A DNA stretch of 59,592 nucleotides from an uncultured bacterium (GCA_903937035.1 CAIZXS010000011.1:1-59592); one strand, 5' to 3'. Shown: positions 8,416 to 15,725, counted from the first letter of the stretch. Program-made: numbers and translations. The notes: generated by a model not told the origin, from the letters alone.

Positions 8416-8641
8416 AGGTGAAGAATAAGGTGAGAAGGTGAAGGGGAAGAAAAGAAGATAGAAAAATGGAAAGGTGAGAAAAAAGAGAGAAAGGAAAGAA
8501 AATGAGAGGGGATATTGGTAAGGTTTTACCAATAAAGAAATGAATCGGGAGAAATAATATTTCGCCCATCCCAATCAAATTCTGTATAACTTCGGCCGCT
8601 CCTCGCTGGCTTATGATGTTTAAAATGTACTAATTAAGTCC

Positions 8642-8670
8642 AGTATAGAGTAGTATTAAAAACTTGTCAA
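8642..8670 (-). promoter_or_regulatory. Promoter of TrmB-type regulator 2
   Basis: On the minus strand: TTGACA (8670-8665), 17-bp spacer, TATACT (8647-8642). It predicts a start near 8635 and a leader of about 390 nt before the ATG at 8245. Confidence 0.7.
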
Positions 8671-8786
8671 GTAATTCTCGAAAGAATATATGATAATTAC
8701 GTAAAAGACCGATAAAAAGCCATAAAAATAACTAAAAATGTCAATAAAATAACGACATAATTATTGGGATATTGAATGATTCGATT

Positions 8787-8896
8787 TATGCAGGCGATTT
8801 TTGTTGGGAGCTATGATGATATAGGGACTACCAAGGGTGTCTGCGGTGGAAAAGATTGATGTGAGTGGAAAAGGGGATATTGACAGTTTGCTTTAG
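8787..8896 (+). pseudogene. Remnant of a second fhs gene (3' end only)
   Basis: From 8825 to the TAG at 8894-8896 the sequence reads G-L-P-R-V-S-A-V-E-K-I-D-V-S-G-K-G-D-I-D-S-L-L, aligning end to end with the fhs C-terminus [23 protein letters not shown]. Just upstream G-A-M-M-I and an in-frame TAG align with G-E-I-M-T-M-P. No longer frame is left. It is a decayed duplicate of the neighbouring fhs or the scar of a displaced second copy. Confidence 0.75.
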
Positions 8897-9050
8897 GGAA
8901 TATTGGGTGTTGTGAGTGATTCAATTGTGGGGGGTGTGTGTGAATGCTGAAACACTTGTATGCAGAGGCATCTTTATTGAATTATTAGAAGCTGCATTAA
9001 AAGTGAGTACTAATATTGTGTATTTTTTAAATTTATTTCATGAAAACTAT
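8897..9050. other. Intergenic stretch after the fhs remnant
   Basis: Together with 8246-8786 this completes the roughly 800-bp gene-poor gap. Apart from the promoter, the pentanucleotide repeat and the fhs remnant nothing gene-like was seen. An open frame begins at 8916 but runs into the secreted-protein remnant, and its first 45 codons have no recognisable features. Confidence 0.5.
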
Positions 9051-9467
9051 ATGAATATGAGAAAAAAAACATTCGCCGTTTTTGTTGCAATATTTGCTTT
9101 TTTGTTTTTTGCAATTCCATCAAGGAATGTTTTTGCCGCAAAGAGTCCAAGTCTAAGAATAACTTAAATTGGAGGCATTTATTCTTCGGATATGCGAGTG
9201 CATTTTCAGCTCAATCCAATTAAGGCCGGTCAAATAATAAAGGTGAAGTATAAATTGAGTACGGAAAAATTTAATGATGTTAAATATAAAATTCCAAAAA
9301 ATGCAAAAAGATCAGGCATTGTTACCGCTGCGGCAAGCGCAACTGGATCGGCTATCGATTTGCATGATATGCCAAAAAGCCTAGAGAGGTTTATTTATAA
9401 AATTAAAGTGCAAGTCAAGGTTCCTGGAAAAACTTGGTCATCTTGGTCGAATGCATGTGCTATTTAG
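9051..9467 (+). pseudogene. Secreted protein gene interrupted by an in-frame stop
   Basis: The frame starts M-N-M-R-K-K-T-F with a clear signal peptide (hydrophobic core V-F-V-A-I-F-A-F-L-F-F-A, then an A-A cleavage region) and runs to TAA at 9165-9167. The same frame then continues without shift to 9467, giving I-G-G-I-Y-S-S-D-M-R-V and a beta-rich 100-residue segment ending K-T-W-S-S-W-S-N. One base (CAA or AAA to TAA) would explain the break. The mature part resembles an Ig or fibronectin-type module only loosely. It may be a true pseudogene, a sequencing error or two short genes; no ribosome site precedes the inner ATG at 9192, which argues against the last. Confidence 0.6.
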
Positions 9468-9612
9468 GCTGGGCTTGTTTTAGGCTTTTGCGTTGTTTAC
9501 TATGATTTTTTATTGATAGTTGCATTAAGATTCATGTGCTGGTAAGCTGTTAATGTGAAGTTCGATTTTTTCGAAAAGTTATTTTTAAAGTTTATTTAAG
9601 GAGGTATGACTT

Positions 9613-9984
9613 ATGGCAGAGACACTAAATGGTGAATTGTGGTACTGGCGAGATGTTATATGCGACTTGGAAACGCAAGGTGGAATTGGCGGGGTGAATA
9701 TCGATAAGATGAGTGCTTCTCGGCATTTCTTTGCTGGAAGAACTAAAAAGAACACTTGGTTTCACGTCTTGTGGGAAAAAAATGTATCTGTAGTAATAAG
9801 TGTTTCGCATGAAGAACCGGCGCTCATCAATGCTTTTGGAAAAGTTTTTGAATACCTGCCATTTTGTCGCTATATTAGTGAAAATGGCTTACTTACCTTC
9901 GAATGGAGCAAGGATGCTGCTGATGCTGAAAAGCGTTTTGCTGAATTGCAAGAAATGGGGGCAATGGAGCTTCAAAGAGTCTAG
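9613..9984 (+). CDS. Hypothetical protein, 123 residues
   Basis: I do not recognise this gene. It has an exemplary ribosome site (AAGGAGGT about 8 nt before the ATG) and a strong terminator just after it, so it is a real single-gene unit. The soluble protein is rich in aromatic residues (G-E-L-W-Y-W near the start, F-H-V-L-W, F-E-W), with a short helical C-terminus A-A-D-A-E-K-R-F-A-E-L-Q-E-M. It has no signal peptide or membrane segment. Its strong ribosome site sets it apart from the SD-less housekeeping genes nearby. Confidence 0.7.
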   Translation: MAETLNGELWYWRDVICDLETQGGIGGVNIDKMSASRHFFAGRTKKNTWFHVLWEKNVSVVISVSHEEPALINAFGKVFEYLPFCRYISENGLLTFEWSKDAADAEKRFAELQEMGAMELQRV

Positions 9985-10003
9985 CCATTGATCAATAGTA
10001 TTT

Positions 10004-10040
10004 ATAGCTCACAAGGATAACTTCTTGTGAGCTATTTTAT
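10004..10040 (+). terminator. Terminator after the 123-residue hypothetical gene
   Basis: 12-bp perfect stem ATAGCTCACAAG / CTTGTGAGCTAT followed by a T-rich tail. Confidence 0.85.
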
Positions 10041-10128
10041 TTTAGTGGTATTTTTTATATATATCTAAAAGTTATTAATTCTTTCGGCGAATAGTTCTGA
10101 TCCGAGCTTTTAAGATGAAGTTGGTGAT

Positions 10129-10875
10129 CTAGCGCTTCTCAATTTCTGGTAGGTGGTCCCATAATGCTTCAAAGATAAGCTTCAATGTGTTATATATTTC
10201 TGAACTCTCGATAATGACTGCTAAATTTTCCTTGGCGGAGATGAGCGATATTTTTGAATGTCCATAGATGTCTATTTCTATGGAAAAAGGATATTTATTT
10301 TTATCAATCAATTTTGTCGAGCGCAGCTCTTTCTGATCGTTTTCGCGGAGTATCTCTCGGACATAGTTTGTTTTTGGTAGGATTGCCCGCACGCTGACGC
10401 CCTTTTTTACTCTCTTTTTGATGAAGGCATTCATCCATTCCTGTTCGACAATCTTGACAATATCTTCCGAGCCGAAGGCGTAGAATCCTCCTGAATATTT
10501 TAAGGTGTCCATATACACTTCTTTAATGCCTTCAACTCCTTCATAAAACCGGATCTTTGGCTTGACTCCGGAGATGTTATAGAGAGAGCGGAATTGTGGC
10601 AACGCTTCCAGGAAGACCGCCTCCTTCCTTTCTAGGTCTTTTTTTAACTTTTCTGGATCTTCAGCAATGAATAATCTTCTTTTTTCCTTCGTTGACTCAA
10701 AAATCAGGCCCTTAATTTTTAGATCCAAGAGGATGTCATAGCAGGTAGTTCGTTTGATGTTGGCTTTCTTGGCGATTTGGATGGTTGTTCCTGAGCCCAA
10801 TTCCAAGGCGGCCAGATAGACACTAGCCTCATGACTGGTTAGCCCGATCTGCTCCAAAATATCTTTTAATTCCAT
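10129..10875 (-). CDS. TrmB-family transcriptional regulator 3
   Basis: A 248-residue regulator. Winged helix at residues 1-75 (L-T-S-H-E-A-S-V-Y-L-A-A-L-E-L-G, recognition region I-Q-I-A-K-K-A-N-I-K-R-T-T-C-Y), linker helix, then K-P-K-I-R-F-Y-E-G-V-E-G-I-K-E-V-Y-M-D and a C-terminal T-L-K-L-I-F-E-A-L-W helix. It is divergent from the complete small-protein/receiver operon at 11109-12159, with both promoters in the 233-bp gap. This arrangement predicts control of that operon and of itself. The N-terminal half is close to the regulators at 30236 and 58534, suggesting duplication within the genome. Ligand unknown. Confidence 0.85.
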   Translation of the reverse strand: MELKDILEQIGLTSHEASVYLAALELGSGTTIQIAKKANIKRTTCYDILLDLKIKGLIFESTKEKRRLFIAEDPEKLKKDLERKEAVFLEALPQFRSLYNISGVKPKIRFYEGVEGIKEVYMDTLKYSGGFYAFGSEDIVKIVEQEWMNAFIKKRVKKGVSVRAILPKTNYVREILRENDQKELRSTKLIDKNKYPFSIEIDIYGHSKISLISAKENLAVIIESSEIYNTLKLIFEALWDHLPEIEKR

Positions 10876-10914
10876 ATATTTTAGTTTAACGACGACGAAA
10901 CCGTCATCTTTTGT

Positions 10915-10943
10915 ATTATATCAAAATAAGTAAAAACAGTCAA
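10915..10943 (-). promoter_or_regulatory. Promoter of TrmB-type regulator 3
   Basis: On the minus strand: TTGACT (10943-10938), 17-bp spacer, TATAAT (10920-10915). The predicted leader contains GACG...CGTC (10891-10905), a possible operator. Confidence 0.72.
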
Positions 10944-11012
10944 TATGTGCTTTATTAAAAGAGTATGGCGCATAAAACCAGCCTGGCCGCTTACAAATAT
11001 TGACGTTTGTTT

Positions 11013-11041
11013 TGACATCGTTACATTTTGGCAGTATAATG
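11013..11041 (+). promoter_or_regulatory. Promoter of the central small-protein operon
   Basis: TTGACA (11013-11018), 17-bp spacer, TATAAT (11036-11041): a full-consensus promoter. The predicted start is at 11047-11048, the first base of the leader hairpin. Confidence 0.85.
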
Positions 11042-11046
11042 GCTAG

Positions 11047-11108
11047 TTAAGATAAAAAATCTAAAAAACCGCCGAAATCTTAGCAACCTAACCATTAAGC
11101 CAAAATAT
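11047..11108 (+). ncRNA. Conserved 5' leader hairpin of the central small cassette gene
   Basis: GTTAAGAT (11047-11054) pairs with ATCTTAGC (11078-11085) using one G-U pair where the window-end copies have A-U. The intervening A-rich loop and the downstream CTAACCATTAAGC also match the window-end leaders, although the loop sequence differs. TTAAG of the third arm can alternatively pair with CTTA of the second. No Shine-Dalgarno sequence is present before the ATG at 11109. Confidence 0.6.
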
Positions 11109-11309
11109 ATGAAAATGTTACTAAACAATGGAAAAATTATTAGCAATGCTCCGGATATGTCTGAAGAAGTCCGAAAACAACTCAGTAGTCTCTGGCACTT
11201 TCCCTCCAAGGAAGAAGTGGAGAAGGAAAAAGAAAAATATTATATCTTTGATTACAAAAGAGAAATTCACCGCAGAACCGATCAAGTTGAAAGCATAATC
11301 GAACCGTAA
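11109..11309 (+). CDS. Small cassette protein, complete copy (66 residues)
   Basis: Not a family I recognise. The first 23 residues match those encoded at both window ends: M-K-x-L-L-x-N-G, two hydrophobic residues around an N, then P-D-M-S and R-K. The rest is highly charged (a K-E-E-V-E-K-E-K-E-K stretch, then Y-Y-I-F-D-Y-K-R-E-I-H-R-R) with no membrane segment or cysteine. A polar start with N-G and P-D-M-S turns followed by a charged helix suggests a small binding or adaptor protein; this is inference. It is the first gene of an operon with two receiver-like proteins and is divergent from TrmB-type regulator 3. The leader lacks an SD, in contrast with the two genes downstream. Confidence 0.75.
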   Translation: MKMLLNNGKIISNAPDMSEEVRKQLSSLWHFPSKEEVEKEKEKYYIFDYKREIHRRTDQVESIIEP

Positions 11310-11313
11310 ATTC

Positions 11314-11352
11314 TAGTGGGAGATAGAAAGAAGCTTTCCGTCTCTCCTAGAG
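11314..11352 (+). promoter_or_regulatory. Intercistronic stem-loop
   Basis: CTAGTGGGAGA and TCTCTCCTAG pair with one bulged T, with an inner AAAG/CTTT stem. It lies just after the stop of the small cassette gene, 90 nt before the next start, without a T run, so it is more likely an RNA-processing or stability element than a terminator. Confidence 0.4.
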
Positions 11353-11441
11353 TTTGTCTAAATCTAGATAACTCACAGTTTTTTAAAAAACAACAAAAAT
11401 GCTGCCTGTATCGGCGGGATAGAAATGGAGCAAGGAGGAAA

Positions 11442-11849
11442 ATGAAGATTATTCTTTTAATCGAAGACAAGAGTGAAGAAATGGAAAAAGCCAAAATGAT
11501 CCTGACAGAAGAAGGATTTCGTTTTGTTTCAGCTGATAATTTGGACGATGCTATGCGCATCTGGTCAAGGCTGGCAGATAGGATTAGTGGGGTATTAACC
11601 GACCTTCATTTTCCCGAAACAACAGGTCAGAAAGAAGGGGCTTGTGGCTTCGCTGTAGTTACCCGCGCGGTACGCTTGGGAATTCCCGTTTCCATTTGTA
11701 CCGATGTCAATCACCATTTCTGCGGATATATTAAATATTTTGTGGAAGATATGGGCAAGCTTACTGGTCGGAAGATTCCATACACGATGGACAGTAAGGA
11801 CTGGCGGCAGGCGGTTCAGAAACTAGTTGAACAATTCAAGGAGGATTGA
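11442..11849 (+). CDS. Receiver-domain-like protein A (135 residues)
   Basis: A stand-alone response-regulator receiver-like domain. The start M-K-I-I-L-L-I-E-D supplies the acidic pair E8-D9 and L-T-D-L-H-F-P places D54 at the usual phosphoacceptor position; V-S-I-C-T-D occupies the place of the conserved Thr/Ser strand. No output domain follows; the C-terminus is a helix of about 20 residues. The start at 11442 follows AAGGAGG by 5 nt. The gene is second in the small-protein operon. No histidine kinase is in the window, so phosphorylation is uncertain; it may be a pseudo-receiver that binds a partner. Confidence 0.68.
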   Translation: MKIILLIEDKSEEMEKAKMILTEEGFRFVSADNLDDAMRIWSRLADRISGVLTDLHFPETTGQKEGACGFAVVTRAVRLGIPVSICTDVNHHFCGYIKYFVEDMGKLTGRKIPYTMDSKDWRQAVQKLVEQFKED

Positions 11850-11850
11850 T

Positions 11851-12159
11851 ATGAAGAAATTGATGATCGTTAGCGGAGATATTTTAGGAGAAACACTGAA
11901 AGTGGTTTTGGCGATCCATTTCGATGAGGTGTTTCTCGTAGAAAGCAAAAGTGCGTTGGAGGCTTTTCTTCTTGAGGATCCGACTCATGTTCTTGTCTCA
12001 GATATGATTCGCTCTCCCAAGGATGCGCAAGTGGTAAGGGACCTGCAAGGGGCCAATGTCTCGAGTCTTATTCTTAGATATGGATTCGACAATAAGGTAG
12101 ATATTCAACTTCCATTTGAAAAAAATAAACTCATCGATATTCTGATGGGCAAAACTTAA
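11851..12159 (+). CDS. Receiver-like protein B (102 residues)
   Basis: The third gene of the operon, starting 2 nt after the previous stop with AAGGAGG embedded in the end of that gene, so the two are translationally coupled. The fold pattern resembles a short receiver: M-K-K-L-M-I-V-S-G-D at strand 1 and H-V-L-V-S-D-M-I-R-S at strand 3, with the aspartate at the phosphoacceptor place. The acidic pair at the end of strand 1 is reduced to G-D and the C-terminal helices are short. It is probably a diverged partner of protein A. Function is unknown. Confidence 0.6.
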   Translation: MKKLMIVSGDILGETLKVVLAIHFDEVFLVESKSALEAFLLEDPTHVLVSDMIRSPKDAQVVRDLQGANVSSLILRYGFDNKVDIQLPFEKNKLIDILMGKT

Positions 12160-12229
12160 AAAAGGATTTGAAGCGAGGATGATTTATGGCGTCCTTAACA
12201 CTTAAGATTTTTAAACACAAATCGACTTT

Positions 12230-12259
12230 GAGCCAAGTCTTGAAACATGGCTCTTTTTT
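12230..12259 (+). terminator. Terminator of the small-protein/receiver operon
   Basis: GAGCCA / TGGCTC stem followed by TTTTTT. Confidence 0.75.
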
Positions 12260-12285
12260 ATTGGGGAAAGTTAGTAAATCATGTA

Positions 12286-13464
12286 CTATAAATATTTAGA
12301 ATTCCCCAACTCTTCCGGCAAATAACTCTGCTCGTGGCTATCTTCAAGTGGAGTGTATTTATAGCCTTTGCTATAACCCAATTCTTTCATTAGTTTTGTT
12401 GGTGCATTTCGGAGATGTAATGGGACAGGGAGATTGCCGAATTTTTCTACGTCTTTTTTGGCTTTGCCATAGGCGGCGTAGGCAGTGATGTCCTTTTTGG
12501 ATTTAGCCATATAGATCACACATTGGGTGAGGTGGACATTACATTCAGGATAGCCCAGTTTGTGGCAGGCATCAAAAACAGCATTAGCGAGAAGCAGAGC
12601 GGTGTTGTTGGCGAGGCCGATGTCTTCACTGGCAAAACGCACGAGGCGTCTTGCGATGAAAAGTGGATCTTCTCCGCCTTCAATCATTCGCGTCAGCCAA
12701 TAGACGGAAGCGTCAGGATTTCCTCCGCGCATTGATTTGTGCAGGGCGGAAATGATATTGTAGTGTTCTTCGCCGGATTTGTCATAGAGTAGGTGGGATT
12801 TTTGTAAAACCTCTCTTACTAGTTCTGGAGTGATATTTTTGGTTTGGTTAGTGCAAGCTTCTAAGGTATTTAGTGCCATGCGTGCGTCGCCGTTGGAAAG
12901 ATTGGTGAGTAGTTTTATGGTGTCAGAATTTATTTTAATTTTTTTAGTAGTTTTGATTTTTTCTAATGCGCGCGTGATAATTTTTTCCAAATCATCTGGT
13001 GTCAGTTTTTCCAAAACAAATACGCGTGTGCGGGAAACTAAAGCGGAGTTGACTTCGAAGCTGGGATTTTCCGTGGTCGCGCCAATAAGGGTGATTGTGC
13101 CATTTTCAACATAGGGCAAAAGCGCATCTTGTTGAGCTTTGTTCCAGCGATGGATTTCGTCGATGAAAAGAATTGTTTTTTTATTTTGCAGTTTATTCTC
13201 CTGGGCTTTGGCAATAATTTCAAGAAGCATTTTTTTGCCAGAGGAAACGGCGCTGATTTTCAAGAATTCTGATTTCGTGGCGGTGGCGATGATATGGGCG
13301 AGCGTGGTTTTTCCGGAACCGGGCGGACCCCACAGAATCATTGAAGGAATGTTGTCGTTTTCGATGGCACGAAAAAGATAGGAAGTTTTTCCAATCAACT
13401 TTTCTTGGCCAAAAAAATCAGAGAGATTTTGGGGGCGGATGAGATCAGGGAGTGGGGTTGGCAT
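12286..13464 (-). CDS. rarA: Replication-associated recombination protein A, AAA+ ATPase
   Basis: RarA/MgsA-type ATPase acting at stalled replication forks, related to clamp loaders. The 392 residues include Walker A G-P-P-G-S-G-K-T-T at about 46-54, Walker B L-F-I-D-E-I-H-R-W at about 99-107, a sensor-type T-T-E-N-P-S-F and the C-terminal tetramerisation region with G-G-E-D-P-L-F-I-A-R-R-L and A-Y-A-A-Y-G-K-A. Family lengths are usually 400-450, so this is a slightly short, complete copy. It converges on the receiver operon, separated by that operon's terminator. Confidence 0.93.
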   Translation of the reverse strand: MPTPLPDLIRPQNLSDFFGQEKLIGKTSYLFRAIENDNIPSMILWGPPGSGKTTLAHIIATATKSEFLKISAVSSGKKMLLEIIAKAQENKLQNKKTILFIDEIHRWNKAQQDALLPYVENGTITLIGATTENPSFEVNSALVSRTRVFVLEKLTPDDLEKIITRALEKIKTTKKIKINSDTIKLLTNLSNGDARMALNTLEACTNQTKNITPELVREVLQKSHLLYDKSGEEHYNIISALHKSMRGGNPDASVYWLTRMIEGGEDPLFIARRLVRFASEDIGLANNTALLLANAVFDACHKLGYPECNVHLTQCVIYMAKSKKDITAYAAYGKAKKDVEKFGNLPVPLHLRNAPTKLMKELGYSKGYKYTPLEDSHEQSYLPEELGNSKYL

Positions 13465-13588
13465 AAGTTTAGAAATCAGTCTAATTTCTAATTAATTTAA
13501 ATAAATTCAAGTTAGCATCTTCTGGGGATATTGTATCACTGATAATAATATTAGCGCAAGTGCTTGGATCTTGGTAAGGATGGTCAGA

Positions 13589-13617
13589 TTGACATTTATC
13601 TCAAATTGTGCTATTAT
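13589..13617 (+). promoter_or_regulatory. Promoter of the 173-residue secreted protein gene
   Basis: TTGACA (13589-13594), 17-bp spacer ending TGTGC, TATTAT (13612-13617). Confidence 0.8.
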
Positions 13618-13665
13618 CATTGGTCAATGAATAATTAATAAGTTAAATAGTTTCAAGAAAATAAT

Positions 13666-14187
13666 ATGAAGAAAGTCACTTTATCGTTTTTGATGTTAGC
13701 TTGTTTTCTTCCAGCTACATCTTATGCCTATGGTTCGGCATATGGTAGCAGCTACTCGCGTTCCTATACCCCTAGTTACAATAGCAGTAGCTATTGGAGA
13801 AATAATATTGACAGGCAAAATAGACTAAACCAAGAATCTCTGAAAAGATCTATGGATGATCTTAGTAGGCGGAATCAGCAAACCCTGAATGATAGCTATA
13901 AGCGGAGGAATGAAAACATCAAGCGAAGTAATGCTGCGATGGAGGAACGCTTAAGACGTTCACGGGCTAGCAGATTATACTCAGCTACTGCGCTACAAAA
14001 AATCAGTTCAGATGATTATTTCATCGATGACTCTGAGGTAAATTTTTTAGAAGGGAAAGTGAAAATCTTCTGTTCTGTCACTGGATCAGTAAAAAAATGT
14101 CAGAGATATTGTGAAAAACTAACCAACCTGGACAATGGAAATAAGCTTTGCCAGGGCAATCCAGCTGCCAAGGTGGCTAATCCATAA
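13666..14187 (+). CDS. Secreted hypothetical protein, Ser/Tyr- and Arg/Asn-rich
   Basis: A 173-residue protein with a typical signal peptide (residues 1-22: M-K-K, hydrophobic core, then A-T-S-Y-A-Y-G). The mature part starts with a Gly/Ser/Tyr-rich segment (about 22-45), continues as a charged helical region with repeating R-N-x-x-x-L-x-x-S patterns (about 46-105), and ends in a small domain with four cysteines (F-C-S-V-T, K-K-C-Q-R-Y-C, K-L-C-Q) likely to form disulfides outside the membrane. I recognise no family. It is a single gene with its own promoter and terminator. Confidence 0.75.
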   Translation: MKKVTLSFLMLACFLPATSYAYGSAYGSSYSRSYTPSYNSSSYWRNNIDRQNRLNQESLKRSMDDLSRRNQQTLNDSYKRRNENIKRSNAAMEERLRRSRASRLYSATALQKISSDDYFIDDSEVNFLEGKVKIFCSVTGSVKKCQRYCEKLTNLDNGNKLCQGNPAAKVANP

Positions 14188-14211
14188 AAAATCAAAAGAG
14201 CTTAACTGAAA

Positions 14212-14238
14212 AACTGCCAATTTTTGGCAGTTTTTTTT
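14212..14238 (+). terminator. Terminator after the secreted hypothetical gene
   Basis: AACTGCCAA / TTGGCAGTT with a 3-nt loop and a run of eight T. Confidence 0.92.
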
Positions 14239-14309
14239 ATGTGCTATAATTAATTAAAAGCAGCCAAGTTGTTCCTTGTTTGAGTTTAAGACTTTTAAAA
14301 TAAAGAACT

Positions 14310-14864
14310 ATGAGAAAATGGAAAATAATCAAGGAAAGTGACGTCTCTCCGAGTAAATGGTTTCCAGTTTTGCGGCACACCGTCGAATTACCCGATGGGA
14401 AGATCGTTGATGATTATTTCATTTCTCCTATGGGCAATGTTGCGATGGTTTTGCCGATAACATCGAAAAAGGAGATAGTTCTCGTGAAGCAATATAAACA
14501 TGCTTTGGGAGAGATATTGATTGAACTCCCAGCTGGTTTTCAGCAGAAAGGGAAAACCTTGGAAGAATCAGCAATAGCAGAACTCGAAGAAGAAGTTGGT
14601 ATAAAGACGACCACTGATAAGCTAGTTTTTCTTGGCAAAACTGCTAACAATCCAACTAAGACAACCCACGTGACGTATTGTTACTTAGCTAGGGATCTGG
14701 AATTTAATTCGGAGCAGAACCTGGAGGAAACAGAGGAAATTGAAATAATTAAAGTATCTCCGCAAAAAGCTTTGGAGATGGTGAGGGATGGGGATATTTG
14801 GGTGGCGGATTCTGTTGCTAATATACTAAGAGCGGCATTGCAATATCCTGAAATTTTTAAATAA
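14310..14864 (+). CDS. Nudix hydrolase, ADP-ribose pyrophosphatase-like
   Basis: A 184-residue protein of the ADP-sugar pyrophosphatase branch of the Nudix family, hydrolysing nucleoside diphosphates linked to another moiety. The N-terminal beta sheet is followed by E-L-P-A-G and the Nudix box region. Against the box G-x5-E-x7-R-E-U-x-E-E-x-G-U the protein reads G-x5-K-x7-A-E-L-x-E-E-x-G-I: the metal-binding glutamates are kept, but the first Glu is Lys and the Arg is Ala. A TGCTATAAT box at 14242-14250 lies about 60 nt upstream. folD follows after 9 nt, so the two are probably co-transcribed. Confidence 0.85.
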   Translation: MRKWKIIKESDVSPSKWFPVLRHTVELPDGKIVDDYFISPMGNVAMVLPITSKKEIVLVKQYKHALGEILIELPAGFQQKGKTLEESAIAELEEEVGIKTTTDKLVFLGKTANNPTKTTHVTYCYLARDLEFNSEQNLEETEEIEIIKVSPQKALEMVRDGDIWVADSVANILRAALQYPEIFK

Positions 14865-14873
14865 TAAAAAGCT

Positions 14874-15725
14874 ATGGCAAGAATAATTGACGGAAAAAAA
14901 ATTTCAGAAGAAATTAAGGAAGAATTGAAAAGCGAAGTTTTGGCCTTAGGAGAAAAAGGTATTGTGCCGGAACTGGCTGTGATTTTGGTCGGGGAGGATG
15001 GCGCTTCGCAGATTTATGTTAAAAATAAAGAGCGAGTGGCGAAAGAGGTTGGGATAAGTTCTGAGGTCATGAGGTTGTCGGTGGAAACTTCGCAAGAAGA
15101 GTTGGAAAAAATAATTTTGCAATATAATGCGGATGAAAAAATACACGGGATTTTAGTGCAGCTACCATTGTCAAAACATATTGATGCAAAAAGAATAATC
15201 AACTTGATTGATCCAAAAAAAGATGTGGATTGTTTCCATCCAGAAAATGTTGGCAAGCTCATGATTGGTGACGCGCGTTTTTTGCCCTGTACTCCGGCGG
15301 GAATTTTAGAACTACTTGAGCGAAGTGAACTTTTAGTCGAAGGAAAAAATGTGGTGGTTGTGGGGAGGAGTAATATTGTCGGAAAACCACTCGCGGTGAT
15401 GCTTATTAATCTTGGTGCAACTGTGACGGTTTGCAATTCCAAGACGAAAAACTTGAAAGAAATTTGCGCGCAGGCGGACATATTGGTTTCTGCGACGGGG
15501 CGAGCAGGGTTAATCTGCGAGGATATGGTGAAGCAAGCTGCTGTTGTTATTGATGTTGGAATGAATCGGGATGAAAATGGAAAGCTATGTGGCGATGTTG
15601 ATTATATCCACGTTTGTGATAAAACACATTGTATCACTCCTGTCCCAGGTGGAGTTGGTCCGATGACGATTATGATGCTGATGCGGAACACTATTTTAGC
15701 TGCAAAAAATAAATTTGTAATTTAA
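14874..15725 (+). CDS. folD: Bifunctional methylenetetrahydrofolate dehydrogenase/cyclohydrolase
   Basis: Interconverts 5,10-methylene-THF and 10-formyl-THF with NADP(H), connecting to Fhs at 5747. The 283 residues match the family. Motifs include Y-V-K-N-K with the catalytic lysine, the substrate block I-L-V-Q-L-P-L-S-K-H, D-V-D-C-F-H-P-E-N-V-G, and the Rossmann signature V-V-G-R-S-N-I-V-G-K-P. The C-terminus T-P-V-P-G-G-V-G-P-M-T is diagnostic. It follows the Nudix gene closely and is followed 4 nt later by a small conserved gene, implying a three-gene operon. Confidence 0.96.
   Translation: MARIIDGKKISEEIKEELKSEVLALGEKGIVPELAVILVGEDGASQIYVKNKERVAKEVGISSEVMRLSVETSQEELEKIILQYNADEKIHGILVQLPLSKHIDAKRIINLIDPKKDVDCFHPENVGKLMIGDARFLPCTPAGILELLERSELLVEGKNVVVVGRSNIVGKPLAVMLINLGATVTVCNSKTKNLKEICAQADILVSATGRAGLICEDMVKQAAVVIDVGMNRDENGKLCGDVDYIHVCDKTHCITPVPGGVGPMTIMMLMRNTILAAKNKFVI

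Noticed and set aside
8248-8574. 108-residue minus-strand frame rich in L-L-F-S-S repeats
   Set aside because: A pentanucleotide repeat gives such peptides in every frame; the frame lies in the leader of the TrmB-type regulator and shows no conserved domain.
9165-9167. Stop-codon recoding of TAA in the secreted gene
   Set aside because: TAA ends many other genes here; a single nonsense change or sequence error is more likely.
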